From the NCBI GenBank assembly GCA_025757985.1, contig CP107210.1:2294001-2358000 (forward strand): a stretch of 64,000 bases of DNA, given 5' to 3'. Below, piece by piece: positions 51,407 to 59,548 of this stretch. This DNA is from Oscillospiraceae bacterium (GTDB lineage: Bacteria; Bacillota; Clostridia; Oscillospirales; Ruminococcaceae). Within the stretch, counting starts at the first letter, position 1. Every line of letters starts with the position of its first letter. A program made the position numbers and the translations under genes. The notes under the pieces were generated by a model. That model did no database searches. It saw only the letters and a program-made list of their open reading frames with translations, and was not told the origin of the DNA.

Positions 51407-52498
51407 ATGAAAAATCAAGCAGCCAATAACGGCACTTTTATCCCGAAGCCCGGTTTTACTGTGGTGCAGAACAGTGTCGCCCGCGACTGGAACCTCAGCA
51501 GCGGCGCATTGGGGCTGTATACACGCATCCAAAGCTATATCACAATGGAGAACATTACCCTCACCAAAGGCAGCCTTATGGAGCGCGTGCCGGAGGGAGA
51601 ATACGCCTTCAACACGGCATGGAACGAATTGAAAAGCAAGGGGTATTTGTTCATCCATGTGTATCCCGGTGAAAAGGGGCGCTTCGTCTATCAGTATGAA
51701 CTGCGCCCCGACAACAGCGGATGGGACGGTGCCTACCTTTTCTACCATGACCGCAACGGCGATGTGAAAAGCACCAATCTGACACGAAACAAAACCGAAA
51801 CCGCCGAACAGCCTGCTGAAAAAGCAGCCGCCGACCACCACCCCAATTACCACCCCGGTGGTAACCACCATAGTGGAAACCACTGCGGTGGAAACCGGGG
51901 CGGTAATATAAAACTAAATCATAAAGAAAAACTCATAAAAACTAATCTATCAATCTCTCCTGCGGCAGAGCCGCCTGAAGGCGGGGGAGAGATGGATGAA
52001 AACGCTTTGGAAAACATAGTTCTGCCCGCGCTGACAAAGCACAAGTCCATTCCGCAGGCGTATATGGCTAAGCCCGCCCTTATGCAGGCGGCAATCCGCT
52101 ACCTGACCGGATACGACTTCCGCCAGCAGCATCCGTATCAAGCAAATGGCGTCACGGATGACGCCCGCCAAAGCGCATTTGGGCTGCTCAATACCTGCCT
52201 TACCGAGATGTGCTGTGCCACCGGCGCACAGTCGTATCGCGGTGCGCTTGTCACTGCTGACAAGGTGCTGGCTGAAATCAGCTGCGCCAGCAACGGTTGC
52301 GAGGAGGACGGCTTGGAACCGTATGTGGAGGATGTGCTGGATACCTTTTTGCAGGCAATCACCACGCGGAAGGTCAAAAATCTGCCGCAGTACATGAAAT
52401 CGCTTTTGTGGACAAGCCTTGCTACCTACAAACTCAACACCATCAGCGGTATAACCGCGCCATACAAGGAGGTCAAAAATGTCTACGGATTACACTAA
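51407..52498 (+). CDS. Replication-initiator-like helix-turn-helix protein with internal iterons
   Basis: The 363-residue protein has an N-terminal winged-helix region typical of element/phage replication proteins (NGTFIPKPGFTVVQNSVARDWNLSSGALGLYTRIQSY, then EGEYAFNTAWNELKSKGYL). A His/Gly/Asn-rich linker (about residues 143-167) follows, and then a helical C-terminal domain (IVLPALTKHKSIPQAYMAKPALMQAAIRYLTG). The linker is encoded by five 15-bp direct repeats followed by an AT-rich stretch, as in lambda O where the origin lies inside the initiator gene. GGAGGG precedes ATG. The stop overlaps tnpV by 20 bases. Confidence 0.8.
   Translation: MKNQAANNGTFIPKPGFTVVQNSVARDWNLSSGALGLYTRIQSYITMENITLTKGSLMERVPEGEYAFNTAWNELKSKGYLFIHVYPGEKGRFVYQYELRPDNSGWDGAYLFYHDRNGDVKSTNLTRNKTETAEQPAEKAAADHHPNYHPGGNHHSGNHCGGNRGGNIKLNHKEKLIKTNLSISPAAEPPEGGGEMDENALENIVLPALTKHKSIPQAYMAKPALMQAAIRYLTGYDFRQQHPYQANGVTDDARQSAFGLLNTCLTEMCCATGAQSYRGALVTADKVLAEISCASNGCEEDGLEPYVEDVLDTFLQAITTRKVKNLPQYMKSLLWTSLATYKLNTISGITAPYKEVKNVYGLH
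51834..51908 (+). repeat. Five 15-bp iterons and AT-rich stretch inside the initiator gene (candidate origin)
   Basis: Units start at 51834, 51849, 51864, 51879 and 51894: ACCACCACCCCAATT, ACCACCCCGGTGGTA, ACCACCATAGTGGAA, ACCACTGCGGTGGAA and ACCGGGGCGGTAATA. Several are themselves palindromic (ACCACC..GGTGGT). Bases 51905-51957 are almost all A/T, fitting a duplex-opening region. Confidence 0.7.
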
Positions 52499-52829
52499 CG
52501 TAAACGGGTACTTGGTTCCGTCGTTTGCCCTGCCCACGGGCAGCACACCGCCGTTGGGCAAATACGGTGCGATGCGGGCGCGTTTTCTTGACGAGCATCG
52601 CTCCTTTGAGCGCGACCAAATGCTGCTGGACGGTACGCTGGCACAGCACCTTGCCGGCATCGACAGCGAGGCACACAATCAGGTCTACGCGCTGGTGCGC
52701 CGGCTTGCAGAACAGCGCGGAGTCACCGAGGATCTGAAACGGCATCACCCTTTGGAATGGGCGGCTCAGATGCAAGCTTTGCAGGCGCAAGCCGAGGAAA
52801 TCGTGTGCTGTGAGTTAATTTATATTTAA
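52479..52829 (+). CDS. tnpV: TnpV-family transposon-encoded protein
   Basis: The 116-residue protein matches TnpV of Tn4451-type mobilisable elements: YTNVNGYLVPSFALPTGSTPPLGKYGAMRARFLDEHR, then LLLDGTLAQHLAGIDSEAHNQV and LEWAAQMQALQAQAEEIVCCELIYI. Its role in transposition is not known. It is coupled to the initiator-like gene, with AGGAGG ahead of ATG. It marks this region as part of a mobile element. Confidence 0.88.
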   Translation: MSTDYTNVNGYLVPSFALPTGSTPPLGKYGAMRARFLDEHRSFERDQMLLDGTLAQHLAGIDSEAHNQVYALVRRLAEQRGVTEDLKRHHPLEWAAQMQALQAQAEEIVCCELIYI

Positions 52830-52847
52830 CTCTTTTTCAGAGGGCTG

Positions 52848-52947
52848 TTCCCGCATGGAAATGCGGGAACGTCCCCCGCGCAAGCACGGCATCTTGCCGT
52901 CATGACGGCATAACGCCCACTTGTCAGGGGAATACCCCTGAAACCCC
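52848..52947. other. oriT candidate upstream of mobC
   Basis: GTTCCCGCAT/ATGCGGGAAC forms a hairpin at 52848-52870. TGCCGTCATGACGGCA (52895-52910) is a perfect palindrome, and CAGGGG-AATA-CCCCTG (52925-52940) is a second hairpin followed by AAACCCC. It lies directly before mobC, where transfer origins of mobilisable elements sit, and has the same plan as the sites at 21721 and 49889. Confidence 0.55.
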
Positions 52948-52990
52948 GTCCCTCATTTTGTGGCTTTTGATTCAAAAGGATATTGACACA

Positions 52991-53299
52991 ATGATATACA
53001 GAACCAAGAAAATCACCGTGCGGCTCACCGACAAAGAGTACGCCAAACTGCGCGAGATGAGCGAAACATCCGGCTTGAAAATGGAGCCTGTCATTCGGAA
53101 GTTGCTTGTCGGTTACGAGATTCGACCGCGCCCTAATGCCACCTACATCAAGCTCATAAAGGAGTTGTCTGCGGTGGGAAATAACCTGAATCAGATTGCC
53201 CATCTTGCGAACGCAACCGGGAAAATTACAGAGGACCAGTGGAAAGAAACGCATCAGCTTCTGGAAAAGATATGGGATTTCTGCGCGTATGAACTTTGA
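52991..53299 (+). CDS. mobC: MobC-type relaxosome accessory protein
   Basis: A 102-residue ribbon-helix-helix protein (RTKKITVRLTDKEYAKLREMSETSGLKMEPVIRKLLVG, then LSAVGNNLNQIAHLANATGKIT), the usual MobC pattern. The start is at MIYRTKK, with AAAGGA upstream. MobC binds oriT and assists the relaxase. A relaxase gene normally follows directly, but here an AlbA-type gene follows, so the element can be mobilised only in trans, if at all. Confidence 0.88.
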   Translation: MIYRTKKITVRLTDKEYAKLREMSETSGLKMEPVIRKLLVGYEIRPRPNATYIKLIKELSAVGNNLNQIAHLANATGKITEDQWKETHQLLEKIWDFCAYEL

Positions 53300-53381
53300 T
53301 TTCAAAAGATTATTTGAAAAACGCCCGACTTTATATTATACTGAAAGCACCGATATTTCGCGCAAAAGGTGGTCGGAACAG

Positions 53382-54791
53382 ATGGATATGGAGAACTTGA
53401 TCGGTGAAACAACCGAATATGACAAGAAAGCGGCGCTTGAAGTACGAAAGCCCAAAAGCTGGTGCAAGAGTGTCAGCGCTTTTGCGAACACGCTGGGCGG
53501 TGCGCTGATTTTCGGCATGGCGGATGACGGACAGATCGTTGGGTTGACCGAACCCGACAGTGACGCCGAGAAAATCAGCGAGATCCTCAAGACGCGCATG
53601 GAGCCCATCCCGGAGTTTCGGCTGCGGTTTCACAAGACCGAGGACGGCAAGGTGCTGCTAATCCTTGACGTGTTCAAAGGCGAGGAAACGCCCTACTATT
53701 ACTCCGGCGACGGCACATTAGAGGCGTTTGTACGCATCGGAAATGAGAGCGTCAAGGCATCCGCCACCGAGCTGAAACGCCTTGTTCTGCGCGGCAGAAA
53801 CACCTCCTACGACTCTCAGATGACGCTTTACAGGGTGGAGGACTATGCCTTTTCCAAGCTGCGGGAGCGCTATAAGAAGTGGACGGGAAACAGCTTTGAC
53901 AACAAAGACCTTGTTTCCTTCGGTCTGGCAGACGAAGGCGGCTTTTTGACAAATGCCGGCGCCCTGATTGCCGATGAAAGCCCGATCCGCTGGTCACGGT
54001 TGTTCTGCACACGCTGGAACGGGCTGGACAAAAGCGGCGGAACGATGGACGCGCTGGACGATGCCGAGTATTCCGGCAGTGTGCTTTCTCTGATTGAAAA
54101 CGGCGAGGCGTTCATCAAGCGCAATGCCCGCATGATGTGGCGCAAAACGCCCAACTCGCGGGAGGAACTGCCCGAATACGTTGAGCGCAGCTACCACGAG
54201 GCGCTTGTCAACGCGCTGGCGCACCGCGATTATCTCGTCTACGGCAGTGAGGTCCACATTGACATTTACGATGACCGCTTAGAGATTTACTCGCCGGGCG
54301 GTATGCCGGACGGGTCGATGATCCAGGACCGCGACCCGCTTACCGTGCCGTCCACCCGGCGCAACCCGGTGTTGGCCGATGTGTTCAACCGCCTTGGCTA
54401 CATGGAGCGCAAGGGCAGCGGCTTTGGGAAAATTCTGAACGGCTACAAAGCGCAAATCAACTACACCGAGGATAAGCGTCCCACATTCCGTTCTGACCGC
54501 TACCAGTTTACGGTCGTTATGCCGAACTTGAATTACAGTGTTCCTCAAGGTGTCAGTCAAGATGTCACCCAAGATGTCAGTCAAGATGTCGCTCAAGACG
54601 ATTTGGATGCAAAAATCATCGCGCTCATCAAGCGGAACAATAAAATCAGCACCGAAAAAATGGGCATGATGCTGGGTGTAAGCACCCGAACCGTTCTGCG
54701 GCGTATAAAGAAGTTAGATAATGTTCACTACATTGGTCGCGGCTTCAGCGGGCATTGGGAAGTTGATAATCAATCAAAAACGGGTATCTGA
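53382..54791 (+). CDS. AlbA/Schlafen-type ATP-binding transcriptional regulator
   Basis: From MDMENLIGETTEYDKKAALE (start 53382 with AAAGGTGG upstream; an in-frame ATG at 53289 overlaps mobC). Residues 1-130 are the AlbA_2 domain (SAFANTLGGALIFGMADDGQIVGL). An HATPase_c_4-like region follows (RSYHEALVNALAHRDY, GSEVHIDIYDDRLEIYSPGGMPDG, RNPVLADVFNRLGYMERKGSGF). The C-terminus is a winged helix (IIALIKRNNKISTEKMGMMLGVSTRTVLRRIKKL), reached through a linker of VSQD repeats. Such proteins are annotated as RecG-like or RNA-binding regulators; the function is not settled. Confidence 0.82.
   Translation: MDMENLIGETTEYDKKAALEVRKPKSWCKSVSAFANTLGGALIFGMADDGQIVGLTEPDSDAEKISEILKTRMEPIPEFRLRFHKTEDGKVLLILDVFKGEETPYYYSGDGTLEAFVRIGNESVKASATELKRLVLRGRNTSYDSQMTLYRVEDYAFSKLRERYKKWTGNSFDNKDLVSFGLADEGGFLTNAGALIADESPIRWSRLFCTRWNGLDKSGGTMDALDDAEYSGSVLSLIENGEAFIKRNARMMWRKTPNSREELPEYVERSYHEALVNALAHRDYLVYGSEVHIDIYDDRLEIYSPGGMPDGSMIQDRDPLTVPSTRRNPVLADVFNRLGYMERKGSGFGKILNGYKAQINYTEDKRPTFRSDRYQFTVVMPNLNYSVPQGVSQDVTQDVSQDVAQDDLDAKIIALIKRNNKISTEKMGMMLGVSTRTVLRRIKKLDNVHYIGRGFSGHWEVDNQSKTGI
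54547..54600 (+). repeat. 12-bp in-frame repeat encoding VSQD units
   Basis: GTCAGTCAAGAT and variants recur four times and encode GVSQD VTQD VSQD VAQD in the linker of the AlbA-type regulator. Tandem repeats of this kind can change copy number by slippage. Confidence 0.75.
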
Positions 54792-54813
54792 CAGTGAAGC
54801 GGGAAATTTTCTA

Positions 54814-54835
54814 AGGCATCGCCGCACAATTCTCG
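54814..54835. repeat. Relic of a MITE end
   Basis: GGCATCGCCGCACAATTCTCGC resembles the GGCAACACCGCACAATTCCCGC terminus of the 173-bp repeats, with about five changes. The other end is not found. Confidence 0.4.
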
Positions 54836-54883
54836 CATTATAGACATGCGTGCGGCTCACAGGGAACGCTATAGGAAAACACC

Positions 54884-54922
54884 AACACCCCCAACGGGCT
54901 TTAGCTGCCCGTTGGGGGTGTT
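54884..54922. terminator. Terminator between AlbA-type and EutH-like genes
   Basis: AACACCCCCAACGGGC / GCCCGTTGGGGGTGTT form a 16-bp stem between convergent genes. Confidence 0.85.
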
Positions 54923-54925
54923 TAC

Positions 54926-55984
54926 TCAGGTGGTTTTGGGTGTTGTTTTCAGGCAGAGCACCACTGCCAGCAAGCCGCTTAAAAGGCGGCCTGCCATCAT
55001 CGGCAGGGCGTGTGCGGGGCTGAATTGCAGGGTAAATGCCAGAAAATCGCCGACGCTGTAAGCAGCTACTACAGCATAGGCCGTGTTCAGTGTGATGCCG
55101 CGTTCCTCCAGCGTATCAAGACTCAGCAACGTGGGGATGCAGTTGGCGGACGTCACGACCAGACCGGTGATGGAGGCAGGCTCCAGCTGCAGCCGTGCGG
55201 CCAGCTTGGCCAGCGGTGCGCTCAACAGCCGCTGTACAAAGGCGAAAAACGGCAGGATCCCGGCAAGAAACGCGCCGATACTGCCTATGACCGGGTAGAT
55301 TTCCGCCAAGGGGGTCAACCCCTCCAGCAACACAATACCGGTCGTTTCCTGCAAAACGGAGATGCAGAAGCCGAACAAGGTCAGGCCGCGCACCGCCAGA
55401 GAGATGCCGTTGAATATCGGGCCGATCGCATTGCTGCCGGATTTGAAAAGCAGCAGCAACAGGACCGCTACTGCCAGAACAGGCCATGTGTTGTGCAGCA
55501 GAACCGACAAGGGGATGCCGCACAGCACCCCGGTGAGCAGGCAGCCCACCGGCAGGATCAGAAAGCCGAGAAACAATCCGCGAACGGCAGCGGCTCGTTT
55601 GGTGCCTGTCAGCCCACCCAGCGCCAGCGGAATCGTACCGTTGATCGTGGCACCGAGAAAGGCCGCCACGATCAAACCATTATACAGCCCGGCGGCGGGT
55701 TCCTGCGCGATCTGCGCGGCCAGCACGGCACCGCCTGCATCGCAGCTCAAAAACAGTGAGGCAAACAGGGAAGGGTCACACCCCACGGCGGAAAACACCG
55801 GCGTGATAACAGGCGCCAGATGGGTCCCCAGCCACGGTGCCAGTGCCATAAAACCGGTCATGAGCAGCAGCAGATCCACCACGGCGGCAAAGCCCTGCCG
55901 GAAGGCACTACCCAACCCTAGCCGATCACCTAACAAGGTGTCCGCAGCACCCAGGCAGAAAAATACAGCAGATATCCACGCCAT
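54926..55984 (-). CDS. EutH-like membrane transporter
   Basis: The 352-residue protein has about ten membrane segments and resembles the ethanolamine transporter EutH (GFMALAPWLGTHLAPV, DPSLFASLFLSCDAGGAVLAAQIAQ, GLYNGLIVAAFLGATINGTIPLALGG, SANCIPTLLSLDTLEERGITLNTAYAV). It is shorter than typical EutH (about 400). There are no ethanolamine enzymes here. It follows a SIS deglycase gene by five bases, so it more likely moves an amine or amino-sugar compound, for example the amine released from a fructosamine or the fructosamine itself. The start has a weak ribosome site and may depend on coupling. Confidence 0.75.
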   Translation of the reverse strand: MAWISAVFFCLGAADTLLGDRLGLGSAFRQGFAAVVDLLLLMTGFMALAPWLGTHLAPVITPVFSAVGCDPSLFASLFLSCDAGGAVLAAQIAQEPAAGLYNGLIVAAFLGATINGTIPLALGGLTGTKRAAAVRGLFLGFLILPVGCLLTGVLCGIPLSVLLHNTWPVLAVAVLLLLLFKSGSNAIGPIFNGISLAVRGLTLFGFCISVLQETTGIVLLEGLTPLAEIYPVIGSIGAFLAGILPFFAFVQRLLSAPLAKLAARLQLEPASITGLVVTSANCIPTLLSLDTLEERGITLNTAYAVVAAYSVGDFLAFTLQFSPAHALPMMAGRLLSGLLAVVLCLKTTPKTT

Positions 55985-55989
55985 CGTTC

Positions 55990-57114
55990 TTACGCACGAC
56001 CCGGCGTGTCTTCACTGAAGGGACTGTTGACATAGTTGGCGCTCTTGGAGGAAACAAACTTCTCCATCGCGCGCTGCAGCGGGTGCTTGTTCCAGCGGTC
56101 CAGATCATCCGTCAGCCGGCAGGCAGTCATCTGGAAGAAGGGCAGCCAGCACAGCGGGGTGATTTCCTCCGACACATCCATAGGCACATACATAACATTG
56201 TGCTCGTCCTTGTAATCGGCGCAGCGCGTCAGCAGGAAAGCGTTATCCGTCACAATTTTGGTACCCTCAAAAATGCGGTGGATGCGCTCCGTGCCCTCGC
56301 CGCCGTCAATCAGAAATACGCTGTAGCGGGGGGTCATCTGGATGTTGGGGCCGTGGATGTACTCCTCGACCTCATAGGCAGCGGTGGGGATGCTGACGGT
56401 CTCGCCGAATTTCAGTGCGCCCTCGCTTGCGGTGCCGAGGTTGGCACCCACGCCGCAGACATAAGCGTTGGTCATGCCGGACAGCTGACGGTAGTGCTCT
56501 TTAATAAAGGAAGGGGTCTGTGCCTGTACGGCGGCATTGATGTCTGCGGCCTTCAGCAGCTGCTGCTTGACGGCCTCACCCTCGGCGGCAGTTTTGATGC
56601 CCAGACGGACAGCCGCCTCCACGGCAAACAGCATAAAGAAGAGTGCCAGCGTGGTGACACCGCGGGTGACATAAGCGACCGTTTCGCGACCGACACCGTA
56701 GTTGGCAACAACATCGCACACCTTGCCCAGATCGCTGTTGACATCGCCGGTCAGACCGATGCAGCGGCGGCCCTTTGCCTCAATGACCTTGATGGCGTCC
56801 AGCGCGTTCAGGCTGTAGCCGCTTTGGCTGACGACAACGACCATATCGGTCTCGCTGAAATCATTCTCGCTGGATACAAAATGAAACGGGGTGACGATCT
56901 TGACCTCGCACTTCAGATGGCGGCGGATAAACTGCCGCGCACAGAGTGAGCCGTTGGAGGAAGAACCGCACGCAACGATCCAGATGTTCTTGTAGCCGCC
57001 GCTTACATACTCATCCACAAGGGGCTTTGTCAGCGCGGCGCTGTCGGCGACATTGTTGCGGATAAACTCCGGGCAGTCGGCAATGTAGTCCAGCATAGTC
57101 TTTTTGTGTTCCAT
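55990..57114 (-). CDS. SIS-domain sugar isomerase/deglycase 1
   Basis: The 374-residue protein has two SIS domains of the GlmS-isomerase/FrlB/GfrE-F type (NIWIVACGSSSNGSLCARQFI, MVVVVSQSGYSLNALDAIKVIEAKG, YVCGVGANLGTASEGALKFGET, YEVEEYIHGPNIQM). These enzymes split phosphorylated Amadori products such as fructoselysine- or glucoselysine-6-phosphate into a sugar phosphate and an amine. It is divergent from the PTS operon and cotranscribed with the EutH-like gene. A second SIS protein at 59549 suggests two different substrates, as with GfrE and GfrF. Confidence 0.85.
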   Translation of the reverse strand: MEHKKTMLDYIADCPEFIRNNVADSAALTKPLVDEYVSGGYKNIWIVACGSSSNGSLCARQFIRRHLKCEVKIVTPFHFVSSENDFSETDMVVVVSQSGYSLNALDAIKVIEAKGRRCIGLTGDVNSDLGKVCDVVANYGVGRETVAYVTRGVTTLALFFMLFAVEAAVRLGIKTAAEGEAVKQQLLKAADINAAVQAQTPSFIKEHYRQLSGMTNAYVCGVGANLGTASEGALKFGETVSIPTAAYEVEEYIHGPNIQMTPRYSVFLIDGGEGTERIHRIFEGTKIVTDNAFLLTRCADYKDEHNVMYVPMDVSEEITPLCWLPFFQMTACRLTDDLDRWNKHPLQRAMEKFVSSKSANYVNSPFSEDTPGRA

Positions 57115-57200
57115 AAAGCAGTCTCCTTCACGTTTTGTCTAAATTTCTAACGCTTACTTTGTGTAAAACGTTAAAATCTTCGGGAAGTCCCCGAACTCTA

Positions 57201-57240
57201 TTGACATTATACCACAGCTTTGGTATATTGTCATTACAAT
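57201..57240 (+). promoter_or_regulatory. PTS operon promoter with GntR-type operator
   Basis: TTGACA (57201-57206), 17 bp, TATATT (57224-57229). ATACCA and TGGTAT bracket the spacer, and the inverted repeat TTGTCATTACAA (57228-57239) overlaps the -10 end. A similar TTGTCATGACATAA is at 59511 before the second SIS gene. The GntR/UTRA protein at 61446 is the likely binder. Confidence 0.65.
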
Positions 57241-57323
57241 ATTACAAAGATTTTAGAGAAAATTTCTAAAAATTAAGAAAAAATCTAAAAATCTTTGCAG
57301 CATTTTACAAGGAGGAAAAACTT

Positions 57324-57800
57324 ATGCCTGATATTTTGATGACAAGAATCGACAATCGCTTAGTGCACGGGCAAGTCGGTGTGGCGTGGACCACCGCCTT
57401 ACAAGGTGTCAACCTTATTGTTGTGGCGGATGATCTGGCAGCTGCTGACCCGCTGCAGCAAAGCCTGATGGCTGCCACCGCGAAAAGTTCCGGCTGCGGC
57501 ATCCGGTTCTTTACGCTGGACAAGACCATTGCAGTCATTCACAAGGCATCCGCCAGCCAGCACATCTTTCTGGTCGTGCGCAACCCGCAGAGTGCCCGCA
57601 AGCTGGTCGAGGGCGGCGTTCCCATTGATAAACTGTGCATCGGCAATATGCATGTCGGCCCCGGCAAGGAAGTGACCGGCGATGTGCACGTTTATATGGA
57701 CGAGAAGGACAAGGAAGACCTTCGCGCCATCCGTGCCAAGGGTGTGGATGTCTACATCCAAATCGCACCCGGCGACCACAAGCTGGACTTTGAGAAGTAA
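57324..57800 (+). CDS. PTS mannose/fructose/sorbose-family IIB
   Basis: The 158-residue IIB protein has the phosphorylatable His15 in TRIDNRLVHGQVGVAW, and GVPIDKLCIGNMHVGPGKE and DVYIQIAPGD as usual in the family. It passes phosphate from IIA (encoded at 62243) to the sugar carried by IIC/IID. AAGGAGG precedes ATG. It is the first gene of the operon. Confidence 0.95.
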   Translation: MPDILMTRIDNRLVHGQVGVAWTTALQGVNLIVVADDLAAADPLQQSLMAATAKSSGCGIRFFTLDKTIAVIHKASASQHIFLVVRNPQSARKLVEGGVPIDKLCIGNMHVGPGKEVTGDVHVYMDEKDKEDLRAIRAKGVDVYIQIAPGDHKLDFEK

Positions 57801-57869
57801 CCCATGGTTCCGGCTCTGCAGGCGGTCTGCAGAGCAAAAAATATATTTTATAAAGAGGAGAGAAAATCT

Positions 57870-58670
57870 ATGCAAATCACACTCGTGCAAGGTTTGCTGA
57901 TTGCGCTGCTCGTTTTCATCTGCGCGATCGACAAACACATGGAAACCTTTATGTGGTTCCGCCCGCTGGTCGTAGCGTTCTTCACCGGCATCATCCTCGG
58001 TGATGTACGGCTCGGTATGCAGGCAGGTGCCGTTGCGGAGCTTTCCTACCTGGGTCTGCTGACCGTTGGCGGCACCGTGCCGCCGGACCCCCTGTTTGCC
58101 GGTCTGATGACCACCGTGCTGGCGTACACCACCGGCTGCGATGTCAACACGGCGCTGGGTCTTGCGGTTCCGTTCGCACTGATCGGCCAGTGGATCAACA
58201 CCGGCACCAACACCTTCTACGCCGGCTTCCTGCCGAAGGTTGACAAATGCGCTGCCGCCGGTGACGAAAAAGGCATTGCCAAGGTCATGTATACCGGCTG
58301 GATCCTGTATGCCGCCATGTTTGCCCTTGCCGCGTTCCTGTCCACCTACGCATTGCAGAGCGGTATTTCCGCTTTTGTGGCCGCCTTCCCGGCATGGCTT
58401 GTCCACGGCTTTGAAGTTGCCGGTGGTCTGATGCCGGCTGTCGGCCTTGCCCTGCTGCTGGTCGTTATGCTCAAGAAGGAAAACGCAGCCTATCTGCTTG
58501 CTGGTTTTGTCATCATGGTCATTACCAACTGCCAGAACATCCTGCCCATTGCTGTTATTGCGGGCTGCATCGCTTATGTCAATTTCACCCGCGATACGGA
58601 GACTGCCAAGCTGACGGCTGCATCCGCTGCAACTGCCGCCCAGGAAGGAGATTTTGAAGATGGCATCTAA
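57870..58670 (+). CDS. PTS mannose-family IIC
   Basis: The 266-residue membrane component has LRLGMQAGAVAELSYLGLLTVGGTVPPDPLFAGLMTTVLAY and several further hydrophobic helices. The start MQITLVQG follows AGAGGAGAG. Its stop overlaps the IID start by 11 bases. IIC forms the transport pore. Confidence 0.94.
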   Translation: MQITLVQGLLIALLVFICAIDKHMETFMWFRPLVVAFFTGIILGDVRLGMQAGAVAELSYLGLLTVGGTVPPDPLFAGLMTTVLAYTTGCDVNTALGLAVPFALIGQWINTGTNTFYAGFLPKVDKCAAAGDEKGIAKVMYTGWILYAAMFALAAFLSTYALQSGISAFVAAFPAWLVHGFEVAGGLMPAVGLALLLVVMLKKENAAYLLAGFVIMVITNCQNILPIAVIAGCIAYVNFTRDTETAKLTAASAATAAQEGDFEDGI

Positions 58671-59445
58671 TAAGATTACCAAAAAAGACCTCAACGAAAT
58701 GGCCGTCCGTTCTATGGCGGAGCAGTGCTGCTTCAGCTTTGAGCGTATGCAGGCCGTAGGCTTCTGCTACGGCATGACCAAGTGCTTCCGTAAGATTCAC
58801 GGCGACAACAATGAGGAAATGGCCGCCGCGATGGCAAACAACCTCGACTTCATCAACACCGAGCCGCACATGGCCGCGATCCTGCAGGGCCTGATCGTCT
58901 CCATGGAGGAGGCAGGCCAGAATCGTGAGATGATCCACAGCCTGAAAACCGGTCTGTTCGGACCTTTGGCAGGTTTGGGCGATGCCATCTGGTGGTACAC
59001 CGCCATGCCCATCATTGCCTCTATCTGCTGCTCTCTGGCAACGCAGAACAATGTTCTGGGCCCCATCTTCTACATCCTGTTCTGGGCACTGACCGCTATC
59101 TTCAGCCGCATCTGGTTCGTGCGTCTGGGCTACAATGCCGGTGTAAGCTCCATCAAGTTCATCGGCGATAACGCCGCTTATATCAGCAAGGCTGCCGGTA
59201 TTCTGGGCGTTATGGTCGTCGGCGGACTGATCCCCAGCTATGTATCCTTTGCTTTCCCCGAAACGCTTGTCATCTCCAGCGTTTCCGTGCAGGGCATCTT
59301 TGATTCCATCATGCCCAACATTCTGCCGCTGGGCTTTGTGTTCCTGCTCTACTGGCTGTTCAAGAAGAAGAATGTCAACACCATGAAGCTGATCCTGCTG
59401 GTCATTGCTTTGTCGGTTGCACTGTCCTTCCTGGGCATCATGTAA
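58660..59445 (+). CDS. PTS mannose-family IID
   Basis: The 261-residue IID protein has RSMAEQCCFSFERMQAVGFCYGM near the N-terminus, FNTEPH-type text (LDFINTEPHMAAILQGLIVSMEE), FGPLAGLGDAIWWYT, and C-terminal hydrophobic helices. The start is at MASNKITKKDL with AAGGAG upstream inside IIC. Confidence 0.95.
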   Translation: MASNKITKKDLNEMAVRSMAEQCCFSFERMQAVGFCYGMTKCFRKIHGDNNEEMAAAMANNLDFINTEPHMAAILQGLIVSMEEAGQNREMIHSLKTGLFGPLAGLGDAIWWYTAMPIIASICCSLATQNNVLGPIFYILFWALTAIFSRIWFVRLGYNAGVSSIKFIGDNAAYISKAAGILGVMVVGGLIPSYVSFAFPETLVISSVSVQGIFDSIMPNILPLGFVFLLYWLFKKKNVNTMKLILLVIALSVALSFLGIM

Positions 59446-59456
59446 GTTTTACTGCG

Positions 59457-59524
59457 GCGGCTCGCGCCGGTTCAGCATTCCCCCGCGAGCCGCATTTTTC
59501 ACGGACTATATTGTCATGACATAA
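59457..59524 (+). terminator. Attenuator/terminator and operator-like repeat before the second SIS gene
   Basis: GCGGCTCGCG / CGCGAGCCGC with TTTTT (59457-59498) ends the PTS transcript in part. TTGTCATGACATAA (59511-59524) resembles the operator in the main promoter, so the distal genes may be separately controlled. Confidence 0.6.
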
Positions 59525-59548
59525 TTACAAATGGAGGCTATTGTACCT

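Noticed and set aside
51834..51908. Simple low-complexity coding repeat with no DNA role
   Set aside because: Kept as an iteron candidate instead because units are palindromic at DNA level, exactly 15 bp, and followed by an A/T-only stretch. The low-complexity explanation is still possible.
54926..55984. Part of an ethanolamine-use operon
   Set aside because: No eutA, eutB, eutC or microcompartment genes are near. The gene is linked to a SIS deglycase, so EutH similarity is taken as transporter fold only.
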